The notes under the pieces are model-generated. The model saw only the letters and a list, made by a program, of their open reading frames with translations. It was not told where the DNA came from and searched no databases. Both the position numbers and the translations under genes were made by a program. This document shows, piece after piece, positions 17,398 to 26,600 of a stretch of DNA of 64,000 nt. Position 1 is the stretch's first letter. Each line of letters begins with the position of its first letter. Source of the stretch: Bacillus bingmayongensis (GTDB lineage Bacteria; Bacillota; Bacilli; Bacillales; Bacillaceae_G). The DNA is taken from positions 150,647 to 214,646 of the forward strand of contig NZ_JH921521.1 in assembly GCF_000299035.1 (NCBI RefSeq), given 5' to 3'.

Positions 17398-20300
17398 CTA
17401 TTGCTGCTCTATAGGGTCCGTTTGTTCAGTTGTACCGCCTTCTTCTGTTCCTCCTGGTTCTTCGGTTGTTGGTGTATCCGTTTGACCATTCTGTTCTATT
17501 AAACTTTGCACTAAAGCTTCTAACCTTGCCACTCTTTCGTTAAGCTGTTTATTTTCTTCAGTTAAGCGATTATTTACTTCATTTTGTGCTAAGACATGTT
17601 CTTTTAACCCTGCCATTGTTACGGACGCCATACTGTAAATATCAATCGTTTCATGTTTCTCGCCTGCAAAAACTTCATCAGCATCATCTGCGATTAAACC
17701 AATACTCTTCTTGATTTCTTTTATGGTGTGTAAATTATCTGGATCGTTTTCTCTTATTTCATACAAATTAGCAATGTCAGATTTGAAGTAATATTCTTGG
17801 ACATTAGACTCTAGAATTTTCTCTAAAGGTGAGAATGTTAAGTCTTTGATATAAGCTTTTAAACTCCTTTGTGACGTATTAAGGAATCTAGCGGCTTTCA
17901 AATCTGCCCAACTACCTCCACGTGTTTTGAATTGCAATGCTTCAGAATAATCTGGATGAGCTGAACCACGAATTACAAAATTCGCCAATCGTAAATCGGA
18001 ATCATAATCACTTCGAACTAAGCACATGACATTCGTGTTATTAACACCTTTTTTATGAAAGTAAAATTCTCCAGTGCCACTTGAGAACCATTGAAGTCCA
18101 TCGCTGGTAGCTTCAAATTGCCCTGAATTTCTAAAGAACAGTAATTGTATATTTGAACTATAAGTATTAAAACTGGAATCTTTCACCATTTCGATACTAC
18201 CCACAGATTCTGTTAAATTACTCGGGTTAATGATGTTATTTAAAACAAGGGAGCCTGTCATATTAGAGCCAGCAAAGGAGTCACTTCCAAGAACAAGAGC
18301 TGGACGCACACTTCCATCAGTTCTGTTGAAAAATCCCCAGAATGCCCGTGGTATCGATTTTTCATACAATGTCATGTATTGTTGAGTCATTTCTACAAAA
18401 CGATCACTTTGGGCTGTTTTAATTGTTACCCCTTGTAAAAGTTGAGCTTCTAAAGATTTAGCTACTGCATTACCATCTAATTCAATTTTCCCTGCTTTAA
18501 TTTTTACTGCCTCAGCGGATTGGTTGATTTCTGAAATGGATTGCCCCTTCGTAACTTTAGAATTAATTTCACCAGCCTGAACTTTAAATTGAGCATTCAT
18601 GCTTTCTACAATAGCATCATTTTTACCATCGACTTCATTTTTTGTATAAACATTTTTCGTATCTGCTTTTAGTTCTAATGCTTGAGCAGTTTGGATAAAT
18701 TGGGTACTTACTTCTGACATTTTCTTATCGTAATCTTCGGTTAAAACTCGACTCGCTATATCATCAACTAATTTGTCGTAGTCGGTGTAGTCTTTAGGGT
18801 TTAATGTGAATGTTGTACCCGTTTTACCGTTTGTCACCATCGGTTTTGAGAATCTAACAACAAAACCAACACCTGCTGCATAGAATCTAATTCTCGTTCT
18901 AACCGTTCCAACTGGCGGTTTAAATGGCACATCAGTCTTGATATGAGCGCCTACAGCTAATGTTAATTGTTTATTCTCAGCACTAATCTGTTTGCCATCG
19001 CTTGCGTAATAGTTAAAATATACATTAGCATTTTGTCCAGAAGTAGGAGCTGTTTCAGCAAAAGCGTAAGCAGATACAACATAATCAACTTCACCTGTTA
19101 TTTCTCCAGCTGCAAAGAAATGAGAGAAGTTAGCATGTACTTGTGTGGTATCGGCTCTACCAGTAACACGACACGAATTAAAACCTTCGTGACCTCCGCC
19201 TTTTATGAACTCAACATTACCATCTCCGCCTTTGTTGACATTCCAATATTTAAGATTATTGTCCACAGCCAAAGCAAAGTCTGCATCTCTGAATTTATTG
19301 TGAATGCCTAATCCACCAGTATAATCTTGCACATACTCAGCACCAACTTTTGTTGAAATGGCATCAGCATTTGCTTTGATTTGAGCAGATTGTTGTTGCA
19401 ATTCAGTTTGAGCATTCTTAATGTCATTTCCTTGTTGCGTTTGTATTTTAGACACATTAGAAATATTCACTTGTAAGTCGCTAACCGTTTGAGAAACCTC
19501 ACTAACTTTCTTGTTGGTTGTTGTGATTTGAGTTTGCGCTTCTTGTGCTTTCTTATCAGCATTATCAGCAGCCGTTTGTGCTGCTCCAGCCTTTTTATCT
19601 GCATTGGTTGCTGCAGTATTAGCGTTATCGGCTGTTTCTTGCGCCTTCTTCACATCGTTCGAAACGGTTGTTACGTTTTGTTCTGTTTTAGATAATTTAC
19701 TGCTAACTTGATCAACGCTAGTAATAATTTCAGCAGTCTTTTTAGTGAAATCTGTATTATAAGTCATATCTTCTGGAGCAATTGTCCAGTTATCAACGAT
19801 ATTACCGTTCGCTAATTTAACACCAGTTATATCGATTTTTTGCCCTACAGTACTACTGCTTTTTCTAAGTCCGAAATAAACCCTAACTCTTCCGTGTTCA
19901 ATTTTAAATTTTCCGTAGAGATGATGCCATTTACCGTCAGTCATAGTGTCATCCGCTTTAAAGAAAAAATACTTAACTCCAGGATCCCCCGATGCTCCAT
20001 TCGCGTTATCTTTCACGCCAATAGTCGCAAAGCTACCATCAACACTTCTAATCCATGCCGAAATTATATATTCCCCTGGTACAACGTCAAGGTCTTTATC
20101 CAGCCACGTATCATCAACATCAATCTTTTCTATTCTTGCATACTTAGAGAATTCAGGATGTATTTCGCCATCCATATCTCTTATTTCAACTTTAGACCAC
20201 AATGTTTTCCAGGTATTCATACCGTCAATGAAATTAGAGTTAGTAAGTACATTTCTAGCTGTAGCTAATTGATTTTTTAACTCAGTTTGAATATCAGTAA

Positions 20301-22185
20301 TTGTTTGCTTTGTACCATTCGCATCTTGAACAATTTCATTTGTTTTCTTTTGAACTTCATCTATTGTATTACCTTGGGAATCAATTCTTTTATTCGTAAC
20401 ACTCAACTGTTCAATTTGCGTTTTGATATCTGTTTCTGTCTGAGTAATCTTAGATTCATTTTCGGTAAAACGTTTGATATAGCTCTGGTCATTTTCATTA
20501 ATTTTATTTGTATTGTTTGTTATATCGTCTTGTATGGCTTGTTTATCAATTTCATACGATTGAACCTTAACATGACCTTGAAGTGCTTGATCAATTTCAG
20601 TCTTCTTGTAAACATCTTTAATATCAGCCTTATTTTGAATGTCAGTTTGAATTTGATCTTTAACCCATTGTTGGTTAACTTTAGAACCAACTTCTGTTTG
20701 AAGCTTCTTGATTTCATCCTCAATACTTTTGATATCGTTATCTATGATAGAAGTATCTGGAGTCAACCTATCCCATTTCGTCCCATCCCACAAATAAAGG
20801 ATAGGTTTATCAGGATTACTTATGTCTAACCATAAAGTTACATCTTTCTCAGGATTGGGTGGTGGCGTTGTACTTTTAACAATTTTCGTCTGAAAATCTT
20901 TCTGTTTTTGTGCAACAGCATCTGCGATATCTTTTGCCGCTTGTGCCGCTGATGATGCATCGTCAGCAGTTTGTTTAGAATTGTTAGCTGTTTCTTGCGC
21001 TTGATTTGCTAACTTCTCTAGCTGATCAACTAATTCTTTATTCGCCTTACTGCTTAAAGAGCCAAGAATTTTATTATATAACTTTCGTAATTCATCATCT
21101 GTATTTACAATTTCGCGGAATTCACCAAAGTAATACTTATCCTTACTTGGATCCTTATCGCATTCATCAGCTGCAATAAGACGAGCTTCCAAGAAAAGAG
21201 CTGGCGTGAATCCTTTATCTTTAATACTGACAAAATCACCTTTGTGGACAGCTTCATGATATAATCCAAATACTTGTTCAAGAGCAACTACATCTACTTC
21301 ATATAAAACAGATGTATCAATTCTCTTTTTTAGTTCTGTTTTGGTTAACTGCAGTAATCTTTCTGCCGTCATATCTTGGTCTTCTGTTTCAGGAGAATAA
21401 ATATCAAACAAATGCGTACCATCTTCACTCCATCGTTGTAAAGCGTCATTGTCCCCTACATACAATTTCCCATTATTTATTTTTTCAAAGGTTAGATACT
21501 CTCCAGTTTCGCTATCTTGTGGTCCAACACCCACAAGAGCGGTAACGATCTTTTGTGAGTTTTCGATACGACGGATGCCTTGTAAATCTTTACCTAACAC
21601 AATTTCTTTCCCGTTGTCACGTCCGACTTTTTGTACCATATCTACATAACGCCCTACAATGAATGAGCCTTGAATTTCTGTACGATAACGTATCTCTAAT
21701 TCAAATGTAGATGCAATTTCCTTGAGTAAATCAAGTGAGTTCGTAAATTCCTTTATATGAATAGTTCGAACACCTGCATATTCTGTAGTACCACGTTTCC
21801 ATTTCGTTTCACCAAGAGCAAAATCAATCGCTTGATTTACAGTGTAAGCCTGGAGTGTTTGCGGTTTAATATACTTCGTTTTTTTTAGCTTTGTATGTTC
21901 ACTAAGAGTGTATACCTTCTTATAGCGACCTGTAGAGTCTTGTTCAACTTCAGTAATGATATAAGAAACAAAAGAACCATCTCGCACACGCTTTATCACT
22001 AAATTCTGTTGCATAAGCGAAGCAGCAATTTTTGTTCCATCCATTGTTGTGAATTCAAACTGATCTTCATTATTTTTAAGCTGCCATTTGCGTATGTCAT
22101 CCCAGTAATCTTGCTCTTTAATAGCACCTATAATTTTCTCTGTCTTAAAATCGACAATATGCAATAAATTACTGTACTTGCTCAT
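17398..22185 (-). CDS. Phage tail protein: Tal/endopeptidase head with fibre and S74-like chaperone tail
   Basis: A 1595-aa tail-tip/fibre protein. Residues about 1-370 match the prophage endopeptidase tail (Tal, TIGR01665-like) module that caps the tail tube. The middle contains long heptad coiled coils and two beta-sandwich segments (around FIDGMNTWKTLW and NKFRDADFALAV) of carbohydrate-binding type. The last 170 residues (SLKAYIKDL, SIGLIADDAD, then a coiled coil ending in a Thr/Glu/Gly-rich tract) resemble a Peptidase_S74 intramolecular chaperone, which trims itself after trimer assembly. Its ATG overlaps the Dit stop by 4 nt. It likely determines receptor binding. Confidence 0.83.
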   Translation of the reverse strand: MSKYSNLLHIVDFKTEKIIGAIKEQDYWDDIRKWQLKNNEDQFEFTTMDGTKIAASLMQQNLVIKRVRDGSFVSYIITEVEQDSTGRYKKVYTLSEHTKLKKTKYIKPQTLQAYTVNQAIDFALGETKWKRGTTEYAGVRTIHIKEFTNSLDLLKEIASTFELEIRYRTEIQGSFIVGRYVDMVQKVGRDNGKEIVLGKDLQGIRRIENSQKIVTALVGVGPQDSETGEYLTFEKINNGKLYVGDNDALQRWSEDGTHLFDIYSPETEDQDMTAERLLQLTKTELKKRIDTSVLYEVDVVALEQVFGLYHEAVHKGDFVSIKDKGFTPALFLEARLIAADECDKDPSKDKYYFGEFREIVNTDDELRKLYNKILGSLSSKANKELVDQLEKLANQAQETANNSKQTADDASSAAQAAKDIADAVAQKQKDFQTKIVKSTTPPPNPEKDVTLWLDISNPDKPILYLWDGTKWDRLTPDTSIIDNDIKSIEDEIKKLQTEVGSKVNQQWVKDQIQTDIQNKADIKDVYKKTEIDQALQGHVKVQSYEIDKQAIQDDITNNTNKINENDQSYIKRFTENESKITQTETDIKTQIEQLSVTNKRIDSQGNTIDEVQKKTNEIVQDANGTKQTITDIQTELKNQLATARNVLTNSNFIDGMNTWKTLWSKVEIRDMDGEIHPEFSKYARIEKIDVDDTWLDKDLDVVPGEYIISAWIRSVDGSFATIGVKDNANGASGDPGVKYFFFKADDTMTDGKWHHLYGKFKIEHGRVRVYFGLRKSSSTVGQKIDITGVKLANGNIVDNWTIAPEDMTYNTDFTKKTAEIITSVDQVSSKLSKTEQNVTTVSNDVKKAQETADNANTAATNADKKAGAAQTAADNADKKAQEAQTQITTTNKKVSEVSQTVSDLQVNISNVSKIQTQQGNDIKNAQTELQQQSAQIKANADAISTKVGAEYVQDYTGGLGIHNKFRDADFALAVDNNLKYWNVNKGGDGNVEFIKGGGHEGFNSCRVTGRADTTQVHANFSHFFAAGEITGEVDYVVSAYAFAETAPTSGQNANVYFNYYASDGKQISAENKQLTLAVGAHIKTDVPFKPPVGTVRTRIRFYAAGVGFVVRFSKPMVTNGKTGTTFTLNPKDYTDYDKLVDDIASRVLTEDYDKKMSEVSTQFIQTAQALELKADTKNVYTKNEVDGKNDAIVESMNAQFKVQAGEINSKVTKGQSISEINQSAEAVKIKAGKIELDGNAVAKSLEAQLLQGVTIKTAQSDRFVEMTQQYMTLYEKSIPRAFWGFFNRTDGSVRPALVLGSDSFAGSNMTGSLVLNNIINPSNLTESVGSIEMVKDSSFNTYSSNIQLLFFRNSGQFEATSDGLQWFSSGTGEFYFHKKGVNNTNVMCLVRSDYDSDLRLANFVIRGSAHPDYSEALQFKTRGGSWADLKAARFLNTSQRSLKAYIKDLTFSPLEKILESNVQEYYFKSDIANLYEIRENDPDNLHTIKEIKKSIGLIADDADEVFAGEKHETIDIYSMASVTMAGLKEHVLAQNEVNNRLTEENKQLNERVARLEALVQSLIEQNGQTDTPTTEEPGGTEEGGTTEQTDPIEQQ

Positions 22186-23639
22186 AAATACCGCTCCCTA
22201 TAAGAAACCTCAACTTGTCCAATATCCGCTGGTAAAAAAGAAATATCGTTTTGTCCTTTTTCAATTGTTATATAATCACTCATAAAATCTTTTGTATAAA
22301 TGGCATCTTTACCATTGATTCTAATGCTTGCATCTTTTGTATCAACTTCTACAATATCGCCTACTTCTACAATGTAAGGAATTTGTCTCTGGGTATTTTG
22401 ATTCACTTTCCAAATTTTTAAATCATCTATGGTCATCAAATTACAGGGTGTTGTGCTTCCCCATTGCCCAATATGAATTTGAACTTGCGCTACTGTATTC
22501 ATATGATCTTTTCCTACATCTCTCCATGTGGCAAAACGTTCAGACTCATCTTTTCCATCGTGTTTTGTAAATTTTGAAATATAAGCTTCCCAATAATCTC
22601 CTACCCGCGCAATCCACAAACGTCCATAAAATTTGTTCCATACTGTCGGTTTATCTCCTGATTCATAAATAAGTGTTTGTCTTTTGGGATGTCCTTCTGC
22701 TCCAATAACCATAGAACCTAAGTTTTGCTCAGCTTGCCAGTATAAATCGTTCATAGATATTTTTGTTACAACATTAGAGCTTTCATCCAGTAAAGCGATT
22801 TCCACACGCCCCATTTCTACAGGATTATCCCCCATGCATCGAATGTGTGCTTGCATAATGAAATCTTGTAATGGACCTTTCGGGATACTTTTTTTAACTG
22901 TCGGGCCATGAAATGTTGTTCCTGTTCCATAAGATTCGGCTAAAAATTGATACCCGTTCGTTTTCATCTTTCCAGACACAATTCCGCCTTCAACTTTTGT
23001 CGCTTCTGTCCATCCTACCATTGAACTCATTTGATCCCACATAGCAAGCTCATTTCTTTCTAATGGTGTTTCGTCGATTTTTACAGGATACCCCATGCGA
23101 AAATACTGATCGCCATTTTTGTTAATGATGTCAAAGAATGTAGAAGGATTTGCGACTGTAATTGTGAATTTTGGATCTGAATATTTAGTGCCTGTATTCT
23201 GTATGTTTAATTTCAATTGATTGTTTTCAAGTTTCGCTGTCGCAGTTTGTTCTTTGCCGAGTTTATATGGCATGGGACAAATAAATGTAATGACTCCCTG
23301 TCCGATATTAACAAGTTCCTCAGGATCAAAAGTTTCATCTACTACTGCAAGATATATCCGGTCTGGTTCTGCATCAAAAACTAATTCTTGAGCTTCTTCG
23401 GTTATGAGCCATCCTGCTAAATCTTCCTTTAGTTTTTGTAGATCAGCACCGCTTTTAGCTTCAATTCCAATTGGAACATCCAAAACTCTAATGTCAGTTT
23501 GCGTATTCAATAATCTAGCCCCTGGGTAATTTGACACTTGTAATAAATTTCTCTTTAAAGGCGCCCATGCTGGCCTTTTCCAACCTTGCCCGATTACAAC
23601 ATAATTTCTTCTTTGATTGTTAAAGGTAAAGGAACCCAT
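22182..23639 (-). CDS. Distal tail protein (Dit), enlarged
   Basis: A 485-aa siphovirus distal tail protein that forms the hexameric hub between tube and tip. The N-terminal tail-hub domain (residues about 1-150) and the C-terminal galectin-like end (RINGKDAIYTKDFMSDYI, near 430-470) are recognisable. A roughly 220-residue insertion between them is beta-rich and lectin-like (evolved Dit), which would add carbohydrate binding. It is in an operon with the tape measure and Tal. Confidence 0.82.
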   Translation of the reverse strand: MGSFTFNNQRRNYVVIGQGWKRPAWAPLKRNLLQVSNYPGARLLNTQTDIRVLDVPIGIEAKSGADLQKLKEDLAGWLITEEAQELVFDAEPDRIYLAVVDETFDPEELVNIGQGVITFICPMPYKLGKEQTATAKLENNQLKLNIQNTGTKYSDPKFTITVANPSTFFDIINKNGDQYFRMGYPVKIDETPLERNELAMWDQMSSMVGWTEATKVEGGIVSGKMKTNGYQFLAESYGTGTTFHGPTVKKSIPKGPLQDFIMQAHIRCMGDNPVEMGRVEIALLDESSNVVTKISMNDLYWQAEQNLGSMVIGAEGHPKRQTLIYESGDKPTVWNKFYGRLWIARVGDYWEAYISKFTKHDGKDESERFATWRDVGKDHMNTVAQVQIHIGQWGSTTPCNLMTIDDLKIWKVNQNTQRQIPYIVEVGDIVEVDTKDASIRINGKDAIYTKDFMSDYITIEKGQNDISFLPADIGQVEVSYRERYL

Positions 23640-23680
23640 TTTGACACCTCTTTTCTTTATAAAGCAAAAGAAACCCTAAC

Positions 23681-26600
23681 CTAAAAGGCTGAGTTTCTTT
23701 CTTGATCTCTATTTTGATATTCAGTTACATATCGATGGCTCACACGCGCAATTTCCCTTCCTTCCAACACAACAGGGATTTCAATATAAATCGGTTCTAT
23801 GTTTTCCTGTGATTGTTTTTGAGACGAACCTAATGATCTATATTGAACTGCATTTGTATTATCAGAAATAACCCTTCTCCATTGCCCTAAACTGCCGATA
23901 TCCATTTGTGAAAGACCTTCGAATCGTTCTAATTGTTTACCTATATTCATAATCATCTCACGCATGCTATTGGGTAAATGAGTAATCCAATCATTCTGCC
24001 AATCTCCATCTTCAAAGATCGCATTAAAATATTTTGTTAAGGGATCGTCACCTTTAAAGGTAAATAATTGGTCTGGTCGTATAGAACGGATGCCATCAAC
24101 CGCACTTGTAACGGTATCTTGTAAAGCATCCCTAACAACAGAATATTGACTCTTAATACCTGCTGCCAGCCCTTTAGCCATACGTACCCCTGCAAAAGAT
24201 GAATCATTATTATTCAATGAATCTACAAGTGCATTGTTTGCTCCAAAAGCAAGTTTGCGGCTCTCTTTTTCGGACATAAATGCTGATTTTTGAATACCTA
24301 CTGCAAACCCTTCACCAAAAGGCATACCACCTTGATCTCGAACTAATTTCGATGGTGAGTTAACATCTAAAGTCGCTTTTAAGGCTTCAAAAGCACCTCT
24401 AGCTAATCCCGAAGCAACTTTATTTATGATCGACCCACTCGATTGCATACCATCCGCAAAACCTTGAGCAAAACTTTTCCCTACACTGTTTGTGCCTACA
24501 CTATCTAAACCAGATTTCCCTTCTTGAGCAACACTTGATCCGCTTGACCTTGCGCTGCCACTTTGGGAAGAAAGCCCCCTAGCAAATTCACCACCAGCTT
24601 TTGAACCACCACCGCCATCATTAGCACTTCCAAGCGTTCCTTCCACACTGGATTTGATACCTGAAGCTGCGCTTACAACATTTCCTCTATTGCCATTAAT
24701 TCTTTGTTGCATGATTGATGTAGAAGCCGAACCGCCACCACCATCTGTAGTAGCACCAAGCATCCCTTCAATACCCAACTTCACATTAGATGCTGCTCCA
24801 ACAACACTACCTCGATTATTTGCAATATTACTACGCATTATTGAGGTGGAATTATTGCCGCCACCATTGTCTGTTGTGCTACCTAATTGTTGTTCTACAC
24901 CTTGTTTTATGCTTGATGCTTCACCAACAATACCAGGTTTATTTAGGGCCATATTTTGTTGCATAAGAATTGTGGAAGCCGATCCACCGCCACCGTCTGT
25001 AGTAAGACCGAGTAATCCTTCAATTCCTAGCTTTATTTCATTTGCCGCTTGTATTGGTTGTTGACTGTTTTGGCGAATACCTGCAGCTGTAGTTTGTGGA
25101 ATATTTGCGCCTTGTTGGGTAGTATCAACATTTGTTTTTTGCACAACAATTTGCCGAATTACCTCAAGCGCTTGATCTACGCTAAACTGACCGCTTTGTA
25201 AACCTTGTACAAGAGAATTGATTGTTACCTGACCATTTGGTCCGAGATCATATTTTGTTTTATCTTCAAGACTAACTCCAAGTCTTGATAGTACGTCTTC
25301 CACACCAATGAAGCCCATTTCCATGCCCGTTTTTAAAGTAGACATGATTTTAGTTCCGTCTTTTGCTAAATCAGTAGCCGTTAATTTCGATAAATGTTGA
25401 TGAAAGAAAATAAACACAGCGTCAATACCAACTGTGCCTTCTTTTAAGCCATTTACAAATTGTGTTGTAGTCATCTTGCCAAGTGGCCCTAAATCTATTT
25501 CTAAATTTTTCTTTAGATCAAGATTTAGTTTAGCCGCTATATCAGTAACGTTCATTTGCTTTAAACCATCAGCAAACGTAGTCATTACCTTAATACCTTC
25601 TTGGGTTAATGGTTCTTTCCCCATTTCTAAACGCATGGTATTTATTAGAGCAATTGCTACATCGTTGACTTTATATTTTCCAGATTTAATTCCTTCAACA
25701 AACTCTTCCACTTTAATATAGCCTTGCTCACCCATGTTGATTGCTTTGCTTCCATCTTCGAAAGTAACTGCAATATCATTTGCAACCTGTACAGCTTTTT
25801 CATGTGTGGATTGAAATAAGCTTTCATATAAACTATTCGAATTAGCAATTAAAGACTCACCAAATTCTTTTACTCGATCCGCACTCTTTTTATGAATATC
25901 AGCTTCTTTTTCGGCGCGGTCTTGAAGACGTTTGAACAGATTTTCATTTTTTCCTTCTATGATTTCCGAATTCTTAACGTATTCGCTAAAGCCCCTACCT
26001 TGGATTTTTATTTTTTCAGCTTCAGCTTTCGTCATTCCGGTTGTTAAATCCATTTCAATGCCTTTGGATTTCAATACTTCCTGCGCTTGTTGTAACTGCT
26101 GTTTATAGCCTTCTGTAAGAAGTATAGACTGCTCAGAGTATTTCTTATTGATTTGATCAATTGTTATTTTTTGATTTTCAGAATCTGTTATGTGACTCTT
26201 TGCAAATTCTATTTCTTTTTGTCTCGCTTTGTCTAACTCATTTGTAAGCTTTGTATATTCTGATCCTAAATCTTTTACTTTCCCTTGGATTGTTTCAACA
26301 GAAGTATTTTTGTTGAAATTATCCATTGCCTTACCTATTTTTTGAATTTCATCTACACTCTTCGCTGCTGATTTTCCTACTTCAGCATCAATAGATTGTA
26401 AAGCAGTTAGGAATACCTTTTTATCTACTTCAGTCATTTTATAAATTTGCCCGTTATATTGGGTTAAGAGGCTCTGAATTTTCTCAGTTGCTTTAATGAC
26501 AGCTTCCTCTTGTGCTTTATATACTTCCATTTGGTCATTTAAGATTTTATCTTTTGCACGTAAGACTGCTGAATCAGATTCACCAGCGAACCAGCTTTCT

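Noticed and set aside
20287-20829. 180-codon plus-strand ORF opposite the tail fibre gene
   Set aside because: It lies wholly within a recognisable minus-strand tail gene, has low-complexity hydrophobic composition from antisense coiled-coil codons, and lacks a ribosome-binding site.
24654-25064. 136-codon plus-strand ORF in the tape measure gene
   Set aside because: Proline/serine-rich shadow of the glycine-rich repeats on the other strand; no start signals.
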